Notes under the pieces: model-generated
What the model was told of the DNA's origin: nothing
What the model saw: the letters and a program-made list of their open reading frames with translations, nothing else
Databases searched by the model: none
Part shown: piece after piece, positions 16,004 to 24,172 of the stretch
How positions within the stretch are numbered: position 1 is the first letter of the stretch
How the letters are laid out: each line of letters opens with the position of its first letter
Translations under genes and position numbers: made by a program
Source: Erythrobacter donghaensis
GTDB lineage: Bacteria > Pseudomonadota > Alphaproteobacteria > Sphingomonadales > Sphingomonadaceae
Direction: 5' to 3'
Assembly: GCF_002155425.1 (NCBI RefSeq)
Contig: NZ_MUYG01000006.1
Coordinates: 248,001 to 312,000 of the forward strand
DNA length: 64,000 nt

Positions 16004-17161
16004 ATGTCATTCCTCACCAATCTCCGCTCCGCCTTCAAGGGCGGGGAGCGCGCTCGTGTGCCCCTGGCGGGCACCATTGCGCAGGGCTGGTTTCCGGCCT
16101 TCGAGCAGGGCCCGGCCCCGCGCGGCTATGAGTACACCCGCGGCATTGCCGAGGGATTTCTTGCCAATCCCATTGCCCAGCGCTCGGTGCGGCTCTTGGC
16201 CGAGGGCATCGGGCAGGCCCCGCTGCATTGCTCCGACCCGCAGCTGGCCGCCCTCGTCACCGCGACCAGCGCGGGGCAATCGCTGATTGAGACTCTCGCG
16301 GCGAACCTGCTGCTGCACGGCAATGGCTATGTGCAGATCCTGAAGGATGCCAGCGGCGTGCCGTTCGAGCTGTTCGCGCTGCGCCCTGACCGGGTGCAGG
16401 TCGTGCTCGACCGCAATGGCTGGCCCTGCGCCTATGATTACACAGTGACGGGCGAGGCCACCCGCCTCGCGATCGAGGACGAGGACGGCTGGCCGGGGAT
16501 GATCGCGATCCGGGCGATGCACCCGCTCGACGATCACCGCGGCGCGGGCGCGCTTGAGGCGGCCTGGCAGGCGGTGCTGATCCACAATGCTGCCACCGCC
16601 TGGAACCACTCGCTGCTGGAGAACGCCGCCCGCCCCTCGGGCGCGCTGGTTTACGAGACGGGCGACGGGGCGACGCTGGCGCACGAACAGTTCGAGCGGC
16701 TGAAGCGCGAGCTTGATGTCGCCTTCTCGGGCGCGGCCAATGCCGGCCGGCCCATGCTGCTCGACGGCGGGCTCAAGTGGCAGACCATGGCGCTCTCGCC
16801 CGCCGACATGGACTTTGCCACGCTCAAGAGCGCGGCCGCGCGCGACATCGCGCTCGCCTTCGGGGTGCCGCCGATGCTGCTCGGCCTCCCGGGCGACAAC
16901 ACCTATGCCAATTACCGCGAGGCAAGCCGCGCGCTGTGGAGGCTGACGCTGCTGCCGCTGGCCGAAAAGCTGTTCGCCGCCCTGCGCGAAGGGCTCGCCC
17001 CGTGGTTCCCCGATGCCGAGTTGCGGATCGATCTCGATCGCGTCCCAGCCCTGTCGGAAGATCGCGAGCGGCTGTGGTCGCAGGTCTCCGACGCCGATTT
17101 CCTCAGCCGCGCCGAAAAGCGCCAGATGCTGGGCCTGCCGCCCGAGGAGACTGCCCAATGA
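16004..17161 (+). CDS. GTA-like portal protein (HK97 family)
   Basis: A 385-residue portal, the dodecameric ring through which DNA enters and leaves the capsid. Family features are NPIAQRSVRLLAEGIGQAPL (about 55-75), LLLHGNGYVQIL, the PDRVQVVLDRNGWP loop, and the C-terminal AFGVPPMLLGLPGDNTYANYREASRALW, which is the strongest HK97-portal signature. The length matches RcGTA orfg3. The preceding stretch is occupied by the reversed gene, so transcription from terL must cross it. The next gene overlaps its stop (ATGA). Confidence 0.93.
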   Translation: MSFLTNLRSAFKGGERARVPLAGTIAQGWFPAFEQGPAPRGYEYTRGIAEGFLANPIAQRSVRLLAEGIGQAPLHCSDPQLAALVTATSAGQSLIETLAANLLLHGNGYVQILKDASGVPFELFALRPDRVQVVLDRNGWPCAYDYTVTGEATRLAIEDEDGWPGMIAIRAMHPLDDHRGAGALEAAWQAVLIHNAATAWNHSLLENAARPSGALVYETGDGATLAHEQFERLKRELDVAFSGAANAGRPMLLDGGLKWQTMALSPADMDFATLKSAAARDIALAFGVPPMLLGLPGDNTYANYREASRALWRLTLLPLAEKLFAALREGLAPWFPDAELRIDLDRVPALSEDRERLWSQVSDADFLSRAEKRQMLGLPPEETAQ

Positions 17162-17463
17162 GCCGTGAAGACATTCTTGCCAGCCTGATGGCGCAGGCGC
17201 GTGAAGAGGGGGCCGAATTGGTCACCTTGCGCGGTATCGTGGAGGAAGCCAGCGCGCTCGCCACCGACCGGGTGCTGGAGCGGCTGGGGCTCGGCGATCC
17301 GGGCGCGATCGGCGACCTCGGCGAGTTGCGCGAACTGCTGCGGGCCTGGCGCGATGCCAAGACGAGCGCGTGGAAGGCGTTTGTCGACTGGATGATCCGC
17401 GGGATGCTCGCCCTGCTGCTGATCGGGATCGTGGTGCGGCTCGGCGCGTGGGACAGGCTGTGA
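17158..17463 (+). CDS. DUF6127 family protein in the GTA-like cluster
   Basis: A 101-residue protein that begins MSREDILASLMAQAREEGAEL and has GDLGELRELLRAWRDAKTSAWKAF, then a single C-terminal transmembrane segment MIRGMLALLLIGIVVRLGAW. The pattern matches DUF6127, a small sphingomonad family; its role is unknown. It lies between portal and protease with four-base overlaps on both sides. A portal-associated or envelope-facing role is conceivable but unproved. Confidence 0.8.
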   Translation: MSREDILASLMAQAREEGAELVTLRGIVEEASALATDRVLERLGLGDPGAIGDLGELRELLRAWRDAKTSAWKAFVDWMIRGMLALLLIGIVVRLGAWDRL

Positions 17464-17864
17464 GCGGCGCGCCCTTTCGGTTCGCGGGCTATGCCGCGCT
17501 GTTCGACATTGCCGATGCCGCGCGCGACACGATCCGCCGCGGCGCCTTCGCCCGCACGCTCGCCGCGCGCAAGGGGCCACTGCCGCTGTTCTGGCAGCAC
17601 CGCCCCGATCAGCCGATCGGCCTGATCGAGCACGCCAGCGAGGATGCCCGCGGACTGAGGGTGATCGCCCGGCTCGACCGGCCCCACAGCCGCGCGGTGC
17701 AGCTGCTCGCGCAAGGGGCGGTGCGCGGGCTCAGCTTCGGCTTTCGCACCCGCAGCGCCCGCCAGACCGCCACGGGGCGCGAATTGCTGGAGCTCGACCT
17801 GTTCGAGGTCAGCCTCGTCACTCACCCGCTCCACCCGATGGCGCGCGTCCACCTGATCCGTTGA
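17460..17864 (+). CDS. GTA-like prohead protease (HK97 family)
   Basis: A 134-residue protease that trims the capsid delta domain and itself during head maturation. Residues FRFAGYAALFDIADAARD (6-23) open the fold. The catalytic His is His47 in FWQHRPDQPIG and the catalytic Ser is Ser92 in RGLSFGF. The late LDLFEVSLVTHPLHPMARV motif completes the domain. The start is a GTG at 17460, overlapping the preceding TGA, and matches the family N-terminus. Size is close to RcGTA orfg4. Confidence 0.9.
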   Translation: MSGAPFRFAGYAALFDIADAARDTIRRGAFARTLAARKGPLPLFWQHRPDQPIGLIEHASEDARGLRVIARLDRPHSRAVQLLAQGAVRGLSFGFRTRSARQTATGRELLELDLFEVSLVTHPLHPMARVHLIR

Positions 17865-17890
17865 ATACCTTCAACGCTTCCGTTCCCCGC

Positions 17891-17915
17891 AGGCCGCCAC
17901 TGGGGCGGCCTATTT
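17891..17915 (+). terminator. Intercistronic hairpin before the capsid gene
   Basis: AGGCCGCC (17891-17898) pairs perfectly with GGCGGCCT (17904-17911) around a five-base loop and is followed by ATTTT. It lies in the 78-bp gap between protease and capsid genes. It could act as a partial terminator or as a 5' stabiliser for a processed capsid mRNA. Confidence 0.6.
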
Positions 17916-17942
17916 TCTGCCCAACCGAAAGGCCACTGCCCC

Positions 17943-19091
17943 ATGGACAATGCCCCCACCACCCCCACCGACGCGCTGGATGCGAGCTTCGACATCGTCG
18001 CGCGCCAGGATCAGGCCGAAGCGGACATCACCGCGCTGCGCGGCGATGTCGATGAAGTGAAATCGCGGCTCGACAAGGTCGCCCGCGCCGCCACCCGCCC
18101 GGCGATGGGCGGCAGCGGCGCGCCTGCCGAGGCGGCGGAGGTCAAAAGCTTCGTCGATGGCTATCTGCGCCGCGGCCAGGAAACCGAGCTGAAATCGATC
18201 AGCGGGATGACGCCGGGTGACGGCGGGTATGCCGTGCCGCGCCAGATCGACGCCGCGATCGCGGCCGAACTGGTCGACATCAGCCCGATCCGCGCCATCG
18301 CTCAGGTGGTGCAGACCGGCACCGCAGGCTATCGCAAACTGGTGGCGACCAGCGGCATCGCCTCGGGCTGGGTCAGCGAAGTCGCCGGGCGGCCTGAGAC
18401 CGGCACGCCCAAGTTTGCCGAAATCGCCCCGCCCGCGGGCGATCTCTATGCCAACCCCGCCGCCAGCCAGGCGATGATCGACGATGTCGCTTTCGATCTC
18501 GAAAGCTGGCTGGCAGGCGAAATCGCGACCGAATTCGCCCGGGCCGAGGGCAGTGCCTTCGTCAAGGGCAGCGGTCTGGGCCAGCCCGAGGGCTTCCTCA
18601 CCGCCCCCAAGGCCACGGCAGAAGATGGCGTGCGCGCCTTCGGGACGATGCAATATATCGGCAGCGGCAGCGCCACCGGGCTCGGCACCGGGCTCGACGG
18701 CAAGCTGATCGACCTGATCCACGCGCTCAAGTCGGGCCACCGGCAAGGGGCGGTGTTCGTCATGAACTCCGCGACGCTCGCCAGCGTGCGCAAGCTCAAG
18801 ACGTCGGACGGGGCGTTCCTGTGGCAGCCGGGGATGGTTGAAGGTCAGCCCGACCGCCTGCTCGGCTATCCGGTGGTCGAGGCCGAGGACATGCCCGATG
18901 TGGCGGGTGGCAGCTTCCCGATCGCCTTCGGGAACTTCCGCAACGGCTATCTCATCGCCGAGCACAGCCCGACCCGGATCCTGCGCGATCCCTTCACCAA
19001 CAAGCCCTTCGTCCACTTCTACGCGACCAAGCGGATCGGCGGGAAGGTGCTGGATTCGAACGCGATCAAGCTGCTCAAGATCGAGGCCTGA
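17943..19091 (+). CDS. GTA-like major capsid protein (HK97 fold)
   Basis: A 382-residue capsid subunit. The N-terminal delta region has a charged coiled coil (EADITALRGDVDEVKSRLDKV, about 22-42) expected to be removed by the upstream protease. The core shows SGMTPGDGGYAVPRQIDAAI, EVAGRPETGTPKFAEI and LGYPVVEAEDMPDVAGGSFP, standard HK97-fold landmarks. It is flanked by RNA hairpins on both sides, fitting its need for far more copies than its neighbours. Length equals that of other GTA capsids. Confidence 0.95.
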   Translation: MDNAPTTPTDALDASFDIVARQDQAEADITALRGDVDEVKSRLDKVARAATRPAMGGSGAPAEAAEVKSFVDGYLRRGQETELKSISGMTPGDGGYAVPRQIDAAIAAELVDISPIRAIAQVVQTGTAGYRKLVATSGIASGWVSEVAGRPETGTPKFAEIAPPAGDLYANPAASQAMIDDVAFDLESWLAGEIATEFARAEGSAFVKGSGLGQPEGFLTAPKATAEDGVRAFGTMQYIGSGSATGLGTGLDGKLIDLIHALKSGHRQGAVFVMNSATLASVRKLKTSDGAFLWQPGMVEGQPDRLLGYPVVEAEDMPDVAGGSFPIAFGNFRNGYLIAEHSPTRILRDPFTNKPFVHFYATKRIGGKVLDSNAIKLLKIEA

Positions 19092-19106
19092 CGCCCCGTT
19101 CCTGAC

Positions 19107-19202
19107 GACCGGCGGGGCCGCGTGCCCCCTTCGCCCCCGCCGGTCTCTCGCGCCCGCATCGCCCCAGGCCGATCCCCCGCCTGTTGCGCGCGATGCGGGC
19201 GC
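19107..19202 (+). repeat. Two consecutive perfect hairpins after the capsid gene
   Basis: The first is GACCGGCGGGG (19107-19117) with CCCCGCCGGTC (19135-19145), an 11-bp perfect stem. The second is GCGCCCGCATCG (19150-19161) with CGATGCGGGCGC (19191-19202), a 12-bp perfect stem with a 29-base loop. Neither has a T-tract. They fill the 145-bp gap between the capsid and connector genes and probably protect or punctuate the capsid mRNA. Confidence 0.6.
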
Positions 19203-19236
19203 ACTTCTTGTGGATCACATTCAGGGAGACACCGCG

Positions 19237-19782
19237 ATGCAGCGGACAATCGTGCAGCCCCCGGTGCCGGGCGAGCCTGCGCTGGCGGAGCTCAACCACT
19301 GGCTCGGGATCAGCCGCCCCAACGACGACGAAGCGCTGGTCGGTCTGCTCGATACGGCGGTGACCATTTGCGAGGCCTTCACCGGCAAAGCGCCGCTGCG
19401 CCAGACGGTGGAGGAAATCATCCCCCTTTCGGCCCAGTGGCAGGAACTGGTCTCGCGCCCGGTGATCGCGGTGACGGCGGCTTCGGCCATCGCGGCGGAC
19501 GGCACGCGCGCCGATCTCGGCCCGCTGTCCGAAGCGCTCGAATGGCGGATCGCGGCGAGTGCCTGCATCCGCCTGCTGCGCCCGGTCGAGGGCGAGCAGC
19601 TCGCCCTGCAACTGACCGTGGGCATCGCCGCCGACTGGGCGGGCTTGCCCGCGCCCCTGCGCCACGGGATCATTCGCCTCGCCGCACATTACTACCGCGA
19701 CCGCGAGAGCAAGGGCAGCGCCGCGCCCCCGGCCAGCGTCACCGCCCTGTGGCGGCCGTGGCGCGAGCTGCGGCTCGCATGA
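19237..19782 (+). CDS. GTA-like head-tail connector (gp6-like)
   Basis: A 181-residue protein in the orfg6 position. The N-terminal ELNHWLGISRPNDDEALVGLLDTAVTICEAFTG is the helical core of the phage gp6/YqbG-type connector. It is followed by LRQTVEEIIPLSAQWQELVSRPV and the C-terminal LRHGIIRLAAHYYRDRESKG plus ALWRPWRELRL. Such proteins form a ring under the portal. The ATG at 19237 is preceded by AGGGAGA. The stop overlaps the next small gene by four bases. Confidence 0.85.
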   Translation: MQRTIVQPPVPGEPALAELNHWLGISRPNDDEALVGLLDTAVTICEAFTGKAPLRQTVEEIIPLSAQWQELVSRPVIAVTAASAIAADGTRADLGPLSEALEWRIAASACIRLLRPVEGEQLALQLTVGIAADWAGLPAPLRHGIIRLAAHYYRDRESKGSAAPPASVTALWRPWRELRLA

Positions 19783-19952
19783 TCCGCGCCGCCGCCCGCA
19801 CCGCCGGGCTCGTCCAGCGCCTTCGCGCGCGCGCCGCCGACACCGCGGCGCGGCGTGTCGCCTCCCTGCGTCGCAGGTCCGCACGCGCCGACTGGCATTC
19901 GCCCGCCGCGCTCTGGCCCGACCTTTTCGGAGACCTCCGCGATGGAAAATGA
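19779..19952 (+). CDS. Small basic protein of the GTA-like cluster
   Basis: A 57-residue arginine-rich protein (RTAGLVQRLRARAADTAARRVASLRRRSARADW). It lies between the connector and DUF3168 genes, overlapping the first by four bases and the second by 11 bases. It occupies roughly the position of orfg7 in RcGTA but is much smaller, and no family was recognised. Tight overlaps and full coding layout make it likely real. Nucleic-acid contact is only suggested by charge. Confidence 0.55.
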   Translation: MIRAAARTAGLVQRLRARAADTAARRVASLRRRSARADWHSPAALWPDLFGDLRDGK

Positions 19953-20331
19953 CCTGCGCGCCGCCCTGATCGCCTGGCTTGCCGCCGACCCCGCTCTCGC
20001 CGGCCTCAACGCCATCGAGGAGGAGGCCCCGCTCAGCGTGACGCCGCCGTGGCTCGGCATCGCTGCCAGCGCCTCGACCGACTGGGGCACCAAGGACCGC
20101 CCGGGCCGCGAGGTGCGGATCGCGCTTGAGCTCGAAAGCTACACCGATCTGACCGCCGGCGACGCGTCCATGCTCGGCGCGATCGAGCGACGTGTGCTTG
20201 ACCTGCCGCCGTTCCATCCCGGCTTCGAACTCGCCTCGATCCGCTTCCTGCGCGCGCGCAGCGAGGCCCGCAGCGACAACCGCCGGGCGGCGCTGCTCGA
20301 ATACCGCATCCGCCTTTTCGCACCGCTTTAG
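19942..20331 (+). CDS. GTA-like DUF3168 protein (tail terminator/completion)
   Basis: A 129-residue protein in the orfg8 position. It begins MENDLRAALIAWLAADPALAGL and has PPWLGIAASASTDWGTKDRPGREV and YRIRLFAPL at the end, the pattern of DUF3168. Members are related to tail-terminator proteins that cap the tail tube at the head junction. It overlaps the preceding small gene and is followed by 12 bases before the tail tube gene. Confidence 0.85.
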   Translation: MENDLRAALIAWLAADPALAGLNAIEEEAPLSVTPPWLGIAASASTDWGTKDRPGREVRIALELESYTDLTAGDASMLGAIERRVLDLPPFHPGFELASIRFLRARSEARSDNRRAALLEYRIRLFAPL

Positions 20332-20343
20332 GAGTAACCCATC

Positions 20344-20751
20344 ATGCCCGCACAATCCGGCGCCGCCTTCCTGCTCAAGATCGCCGACGGGGCCTCGCCC
20401 CCCGCCTATCAGACCATCGCGGGCCTGCGCACCACGCAGATGTCGATCAACGGCGACACGGTGGTTGTGACCCACAAGCAATCGGGCGGCTGGCGCGATC
20501 TGCTGTCCGGGGCGGGCACCCGCTCGGTATCGGTCAGCGCGGCGGGGATCTTCCTCGGCAGCACCGCCGAGGGCACGGTGCGCGCCCACGCCCTGGCCGG
20601 AACGCTCGACGATTACGAGCTGTCCTTCGAGGATGGCGAAAAGCTGCGCGGGCGGTTTCTCGTCCAGCGGCTCGACTATGCCGGGGATTTCAACGGCGAG
20701 CGCAGTTACACGCTCCAGCTCGAAAGCTCCGGCCCGGTGGCCGCGGCGTGA
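20344..20751 (+). CDS. GTA-like major tail tube protein
   Basis: A 135-residue protein in the orfg9 position with the TP901-1 major tail protein pattern: GAAFLLKIADG, AGLRTTQMSINGDTVVVTHK, GGWRDLLSGAG and the C-terminal FLVQRLDYAGDFNGERSYTLQLESSG. It should polymerise into the tail tube. The ATG follows GGAG. Its TGA overlaps the GTG of the next gene. Confidence 0.9.
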   Translation: MPAQSGAAFLLKIADGASPPAYQTIAGLRTTQMSINGDTVVVTHKQSGGWRDLLSGAGTRSVSVSAAGIFLGSTAEGTVRAHALAGTLDDYELSFEDGEKLRGRFLVQRLDYAGDFNGERSYTLQLESSGPVAAA

Positions 20752-21062
20752 GGCCGGGCGCCAATTCCCTGCGCGGCGAAACCGCGCTGACCGTGGCGGG
20801 CGTGAGCTACGTGCTGCGCCCGAGCTTCGAGAGCCTCGTTCTGGCCGAGGCCGAGGTCGGCTCGCTCTTCGCGCTGGTTGAACGCGCAGCGGCAGGCGGG
20901 CTGACCCTGACCGAGATGACCGCGCTGCTGTGGCACTGCCTGCCTCCCGAAAACCGCCCCGATCGCGTTGCGGTCGGGCAGGCGGTGCTGGCGATGGGAC
21001 TGATCGGCGCGACCCAGCCGGTGCGCGCGGTGCTCGCGCAGGTGCTCAAGGGCGAGGCATGA
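20748..21062 (+). CDS. GTA-like gp10 family (tail assembly) protein
   Basis: A 104-residue protein in the orfg10 position. It begins MRPGANSLRGETALTVAGVSYVLRPSFESLVLAEAEVGSLFAL, a common opening of the GTA gp10/tail tube initiator-like family, followed by a helical LTLTEMTALLWHCLPPENRP. The start is a GTG overlapping the tail tube stop. It probably assists tape-measure assembly, by analogy with gene order. Confidence 0.82.
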   Translation: MRPGANSLRGETALTVAGVSYVLRPSFESLVLAEAEVGSLFALVERAAAGGLTLTEMTALLWHCLPPENRPDRVAVGQAVLAMGLIGATQPVRAVLAQVLKGEA

Positions 21063-21259
21063 GCGCGATGTTCGCTGATGCCGCCGCCCGCTGGTGTGCG
21101 CTTGCCGCACGCCTGCTCGGGTGGCGGCCGGGCGAGTTCTGGCAGGCGACCCCGGCCGAACTGGCGATGGCCCTCGCCGCCCCTGACGATCCCGCCGCCC
21201 CCCTTCCGCCAAGCCGCGAGGCAATCGCCCGCATGATGGAGCGCGACGCTCATGAATGA
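21059..21259 (+). CDS. Phage tail assembly chaperone-like small protein
   Basis: A 66-residue protein. WCALAARLLGWRPGEFWQATPAELAMAL is the signature of the small phage/GTA tail assembly chaperone family located just before the tape measure gene. The start overlaps the preceding stop (ATGA) and its end overlaps the tape measure start by eight bases, so translation of the three genes is coupled. Confidence 0.83.
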   Translation: MSAMFADAAARWCALAARLLGWRPGEFWQATPAELAMALAAPDDPAAPLPPSREAIARMMERDAHE

Positions 21260-21833
21260 CAATTTCGAAGACCTCGTGATCGACGTGCGCGCGCGCACCG
21301 ATGGCTTTGCCAGCGATGTCGAGGCGATGCGCCGCACGCTCGACGGGTCGCTGCTCGATGGCTTCGCCCGCGCAGGCGATGTGCTGGAGCGCGGCCTGCT
21401 GAGCGCGCTGCGGCGCGGGAGCCTGGGGTTTGACGATTTGAAGCGCGTCGCCTTCAGCGCGCTGGGCGAAATTGCGAGCTATGCGATCCAATCCGGGATC
21501 AGCAGCCTGTTCGGCGGCGGGGGCGGGAGCAGCGGGGGTGCGAGCGGGCTCGGCAATCTCCTCGGCCAGTCGCTCGGCACGCTGCTTGGTCTGCCGGGGC
21601 GCGCAACCGGCGGCCCGGTCTCTCCGGGACGAGCCTATCTGGTTGGCGAGCGCGGGCCCGAGGTGTTTGTGCCGACCGCTTCGGGGCGGGTCGAGACGGG
21701 CGCGGCGCCGGGCCGCGATGTGCGTGTCGCCATTCAGGTCGCCGTGCCGCGCGGACAGGCCGCGCCGACCGCGATGCAGCGCTCCTCCCGCCAGATCGCC
21801 AGCGCCGTCCGCCGCGCCCTGCAACAAGCCTGA
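21252..21833 (+). CDS. GTA-like tail tape measure protein
   Basis: A 193-residue, short tape measure typical of GTAs, which have short tails. The N-terminal VRARTDGFASDVEAMRRTLD is a helical part, followed by FDDLKRVAFSALGEIASYAIQSGISSLF. A Gly/Ser-rich stretch (FGGGGGSSGGASGLG) and the conserved ATGGPVSPGRAYLVGERGPEVFVP then lead to the C-terminal helices. It sets tail length and precedes the distal tail gene. Confidence 0.88.
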   Translation: MNDNFEDLVIDVRARTDGFASDVEAMRRTLDGSLLDGFARAGDVLERGLLSALRRGSLGFDDLKRVAFSALGEIASYAIQSGISSLFGGGGGSSGGASGLGNLLGQSLGTLLGLPGRATGGPVSPGRAYLVGERGPEVFVPTASGRVETGAAPGRDVRVAIQVAVPRGQAAPTAMQRSSRQIASAVRRALQQA

Positions 21834-21850
21834 TCGAAGGAACACCGCCT

Positions 21851-24172
21851 ATGGCATTCTGGCTCGCCCGCGAACGCCGCGCGCAGGAAAGCACCTTCAT
21901 CCAGCGCTTCGATCCGCGTTTCTGGACCGTCAATTTCCCCCGCCCCGCCATGGCGAGCGTGGTCACGACCGGGCCGGACAGCTTGCGGGTCGATGTCGAG
22001 CTGCATCACGCGGGCGAGCTTGTCGGGCTGATCTGGGAGAGCATCGACAGTCTGGATCACCCACTGCTCGCCTATGCCACCGACCGCGATTATGTGCACA
22101 CCACTCTGAGCTTCCGCTGGCAGTCGCAAGGCGTGATCGCGCTCGATCAGCCCAATGGCCCGACGCTTACGATCGAGGGGCGCGATGCCGCAGGCACCCC
22201 GCGCACCTGGTATGTCCGGTTGTGGAACTATGCCACTGGCACGCCAAACGACGCGCGGATCACGCTGCCGTTCTCAGCGCTTGAGAGCGGCTACGGCCTG
22301 CCGGGCGAGCCGATCTTTGCCGGCGATATCGACCGCATGTTCATTTCGCTGGTCGCCCCCGGCTTTGTCGCGGGAAGCCCCGCGCCACTGCCTGCGCGGT
22401 TCAACGGCTCGGTGGTGATGTCCGAGATCCGCGCCGACGGCGCGCGGGCGATGCTGGAGCTGGGCGACGTGCTGGTGCCGCCACATGGGACACGCATGGC
22501 GACTGCCTATGACGACGGTTACAACCAGACTCCGGCCCGGCTGCTTCGCACGATCACCGGACTCGGCTACCGTGACGATATCGTCCACTATGTCGGGATG
22601 AGCCACTTCATGCGGCTTGCCCGCGTGCCGGAAGGCAATCTGGCGGCAGCGGTAGACGGCGCGCTGTGCACGCCTGCGACCGCATGGCACGCAAGCTATT
22701 TTACACTCGCCAAGGCGGCGGGGTTCGAAGTCATCGCGTCGCTGTCCTATGAATTGTTCGATGCCTATTGCCCCGCCAGCTGGAAACAGCGGACCGCCAG
22801 CGGCGCACCTGCGCTGACGGGATGGGTGCCGCCCTCGACCCTGCTCTCGCCCGCAAACGCGCAGGCGATGGGCTGGCTGCACGATGTCGCGGCAGACTTT
22901 GTCGGGTTGCTCGAAGCAGCGGGCCAGCCGGTGCGGTTCCAGATCGGCGAGCCGTGGTGGTGGGTCACCCCCGCGCGCGAAATCTGCCTGTATGACGATG
23001 CCGCCAAGGCTGCTTTCGGCGGCAATCCGCCGGTCATCGCCGATATCGCCACGCCGCAGAGCCCTGCCGCCATCGTGCTGCTCGATGCCGCAGGCGCGCT
23101 CCTCGCGCAATCGACCGCCGCGCTGACCGCCGCCGTTCGCGCGGCTTCGGGGGGTGAGGCCGAGGTGCTGTTGCTTGCCTTCACCCCGACCATTCTCGCT
23201 CCCGAAACGCCCGAACTCTTCCGCGCCAACCTGCCGAGCGGCTGGGCCCACCCGGCTTTCGACCGCTTGCAACTGGAAGATTACGACTGGCTCACCGCCG
23301 GGGCCGATGCGGCACGGCGGGCGGCCTATGCCTTCGTCGACGAGCGGCTCGGCTACCCGCTGTCAGGTCAGGACTACCTCGCAGGCTTCGTGTTCGACCC
23401 CGCCGATGCCGAGACCTTCTGGCCGCGCATCGACGCCGGGCTCGACGAGGCCGCCGTGCGCGGTGTCACCCGCCGTTATGTGTGGGCGCTGCCGCAGGTC
23501 AGCCGCGATGGTTACACCCGCCTCCCCCTTTCCCCGGAGCCCGCCATGGACCCCTTTGACGACGTGCTGTACCCCTTCGCCCTGGGCCGCAGCGCTTCGG
23601 TCGCGCCCGAATTCTCGACCTCGATCGCGGTCACCGCATCGGGGCATGAACGGCGCAATTCGCTGTGGTCTGATGCGCGGCTGCATTTCGACGTCGGGCC
23701 GGGTATCCGCTCGGAGACCGAGCTGTCCGAACTGATCGCCTTCTTCCGTGCCCGGCGCGGGCCGGCGCGGGGGTTTCGGATCATGGACCCGTTCGACAAC
23801 AGCTCCAACGGGATGACCGGTTCGCCGACCATGCTCGACCAGCTGATCGGCAACGGTGACGGGGTGCGCGCCGATTTCCAGCTGGTGAAGGCCTATGCCG
23901 GACCCGAGCCCCAGATCCGCCCGATCACGCGCCCCCGCGCCGCGACGCTGCTAGTCAGCATCGGCGGCGCGGCCAGCACCGCCTGGACGCTCGGCGAGAA
24001 CGGGGTGCTGCGTTTCCTCGCCGCCCCGCCCGCCGGCGCCGAAGTGCGCGCCGGCTTCCGCTTCGATGTGCCGGTGCGCTTTGCCGAAGACCGGCTCGAT
24101 GTCTCGGCGGTCAGCTTTGCTGCGGGCGAGGCACCTTCCGTGCCGCTGATCGAGATTCGGGAGAGCGCGTGA
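21851..24172 (+). CDS. Fused GTA-like tail protein: long N-terminal TIM-barrel-like part plus C-terminal distal tail (Dit, DUF2460)
   Basis: 773 residues, far larger than the roughly 210-residue orfg12 of RcGTA. Residues 566 to 773 are a complete DUF2460/Dit protein: MDPFDDVLYPFALGRS, TASGHERRNSLWSDAR and FFRARRGPARGFRIMDPFD. Residues 1-565 form an extra region that starts MAFWLARERRAQESTF. It carries Glu367 in QIGEPWWW and Glu476 in LQLEDYDW, spaced like an acid/base and nucleophile pair of a glycosidase-type TIM barrel; that activity is an inference. The Dit ring should connect tube and baseplate, so the extra part would project from the tail tip or shaft. Confidence 0.85.
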   Translation: MAFWLARERRAQESTFIQRFDPRFWTVNFPRPAMASVVTTGPDSLRVDVELHHAGELVGLIWESIDSLDHPLLAYATDRDYVHTTLSFRWQSQGVIALDQPNGPTLTIEGRDAAGTPRTWYVRLWNYATGTPNDARITLPFSALESGYGLPGEPIFAGDIDRMFISLVAPGFVAGSPAPLPARFNGSVVMSEIRADGARAMLELGDVLVPPHGTRMATAYDDGYNQTPARLLRTITGLGYRDDIVHYVGMSHFMRLARVPEGNLAAAVDGALCTPATAWHASYFTLAKAAGFEVIASLSYELFDAYCPASWKQRTASGAPALTGWVPPSTLLSPANAQAMGWLHDVAADFVGLLEAAGQPVRFQIGEPWWWVTPAREICLYDDAAKAAFGGNPPVIADIATPQSPAAIVLLDAAGALLAQSTAALTAAVRAASGGEAEVLLLAFTPTILAPETPELFRANLPSGWAHPAFDRLQLEDYDWLTAGADAARRAAYAFVDERLGYPLSGQDYLAGFVFDPADAETFWPRIDAGLDEAAVRGVTRRYVWALPQVSRDGYTRLPLSPEPAMDPFDDVLYPFALGRSASVAPEFSTSIAVTASGHERRNSLWSDARLHFDVGPGIRSETELSELIAFFRARRGPARGFRIMDPFDNSSNGMTGSPTMLDQLIGNGDGVRADFQLVKAYAGPEPQIRPITRPRAATLLVSIGGAASTAWTLGENGVLRFLAAPPAGAEVRAGFRFDVPVRFAEDRLDVSAVSFAAGEAPSVPLIEIRESA
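23536..23548 (+). promoter_or_regulatory. Internal Shine-Dalgarno and Met566 start codon for a stand-alone Dit
   Basis: GGAG at 23536-23539 lies six bases before an in-frame ATG at 23546-23548. Starting here would give a 208-residue protein ending at 24172, beginning MDPFDDVLYPFAL. This is the size and N-terminus expected of an ordinary GTA Dit protein. It suggests that both the 773-residue fusion and a free Dit are made from one gene. Confidence 0.45.
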
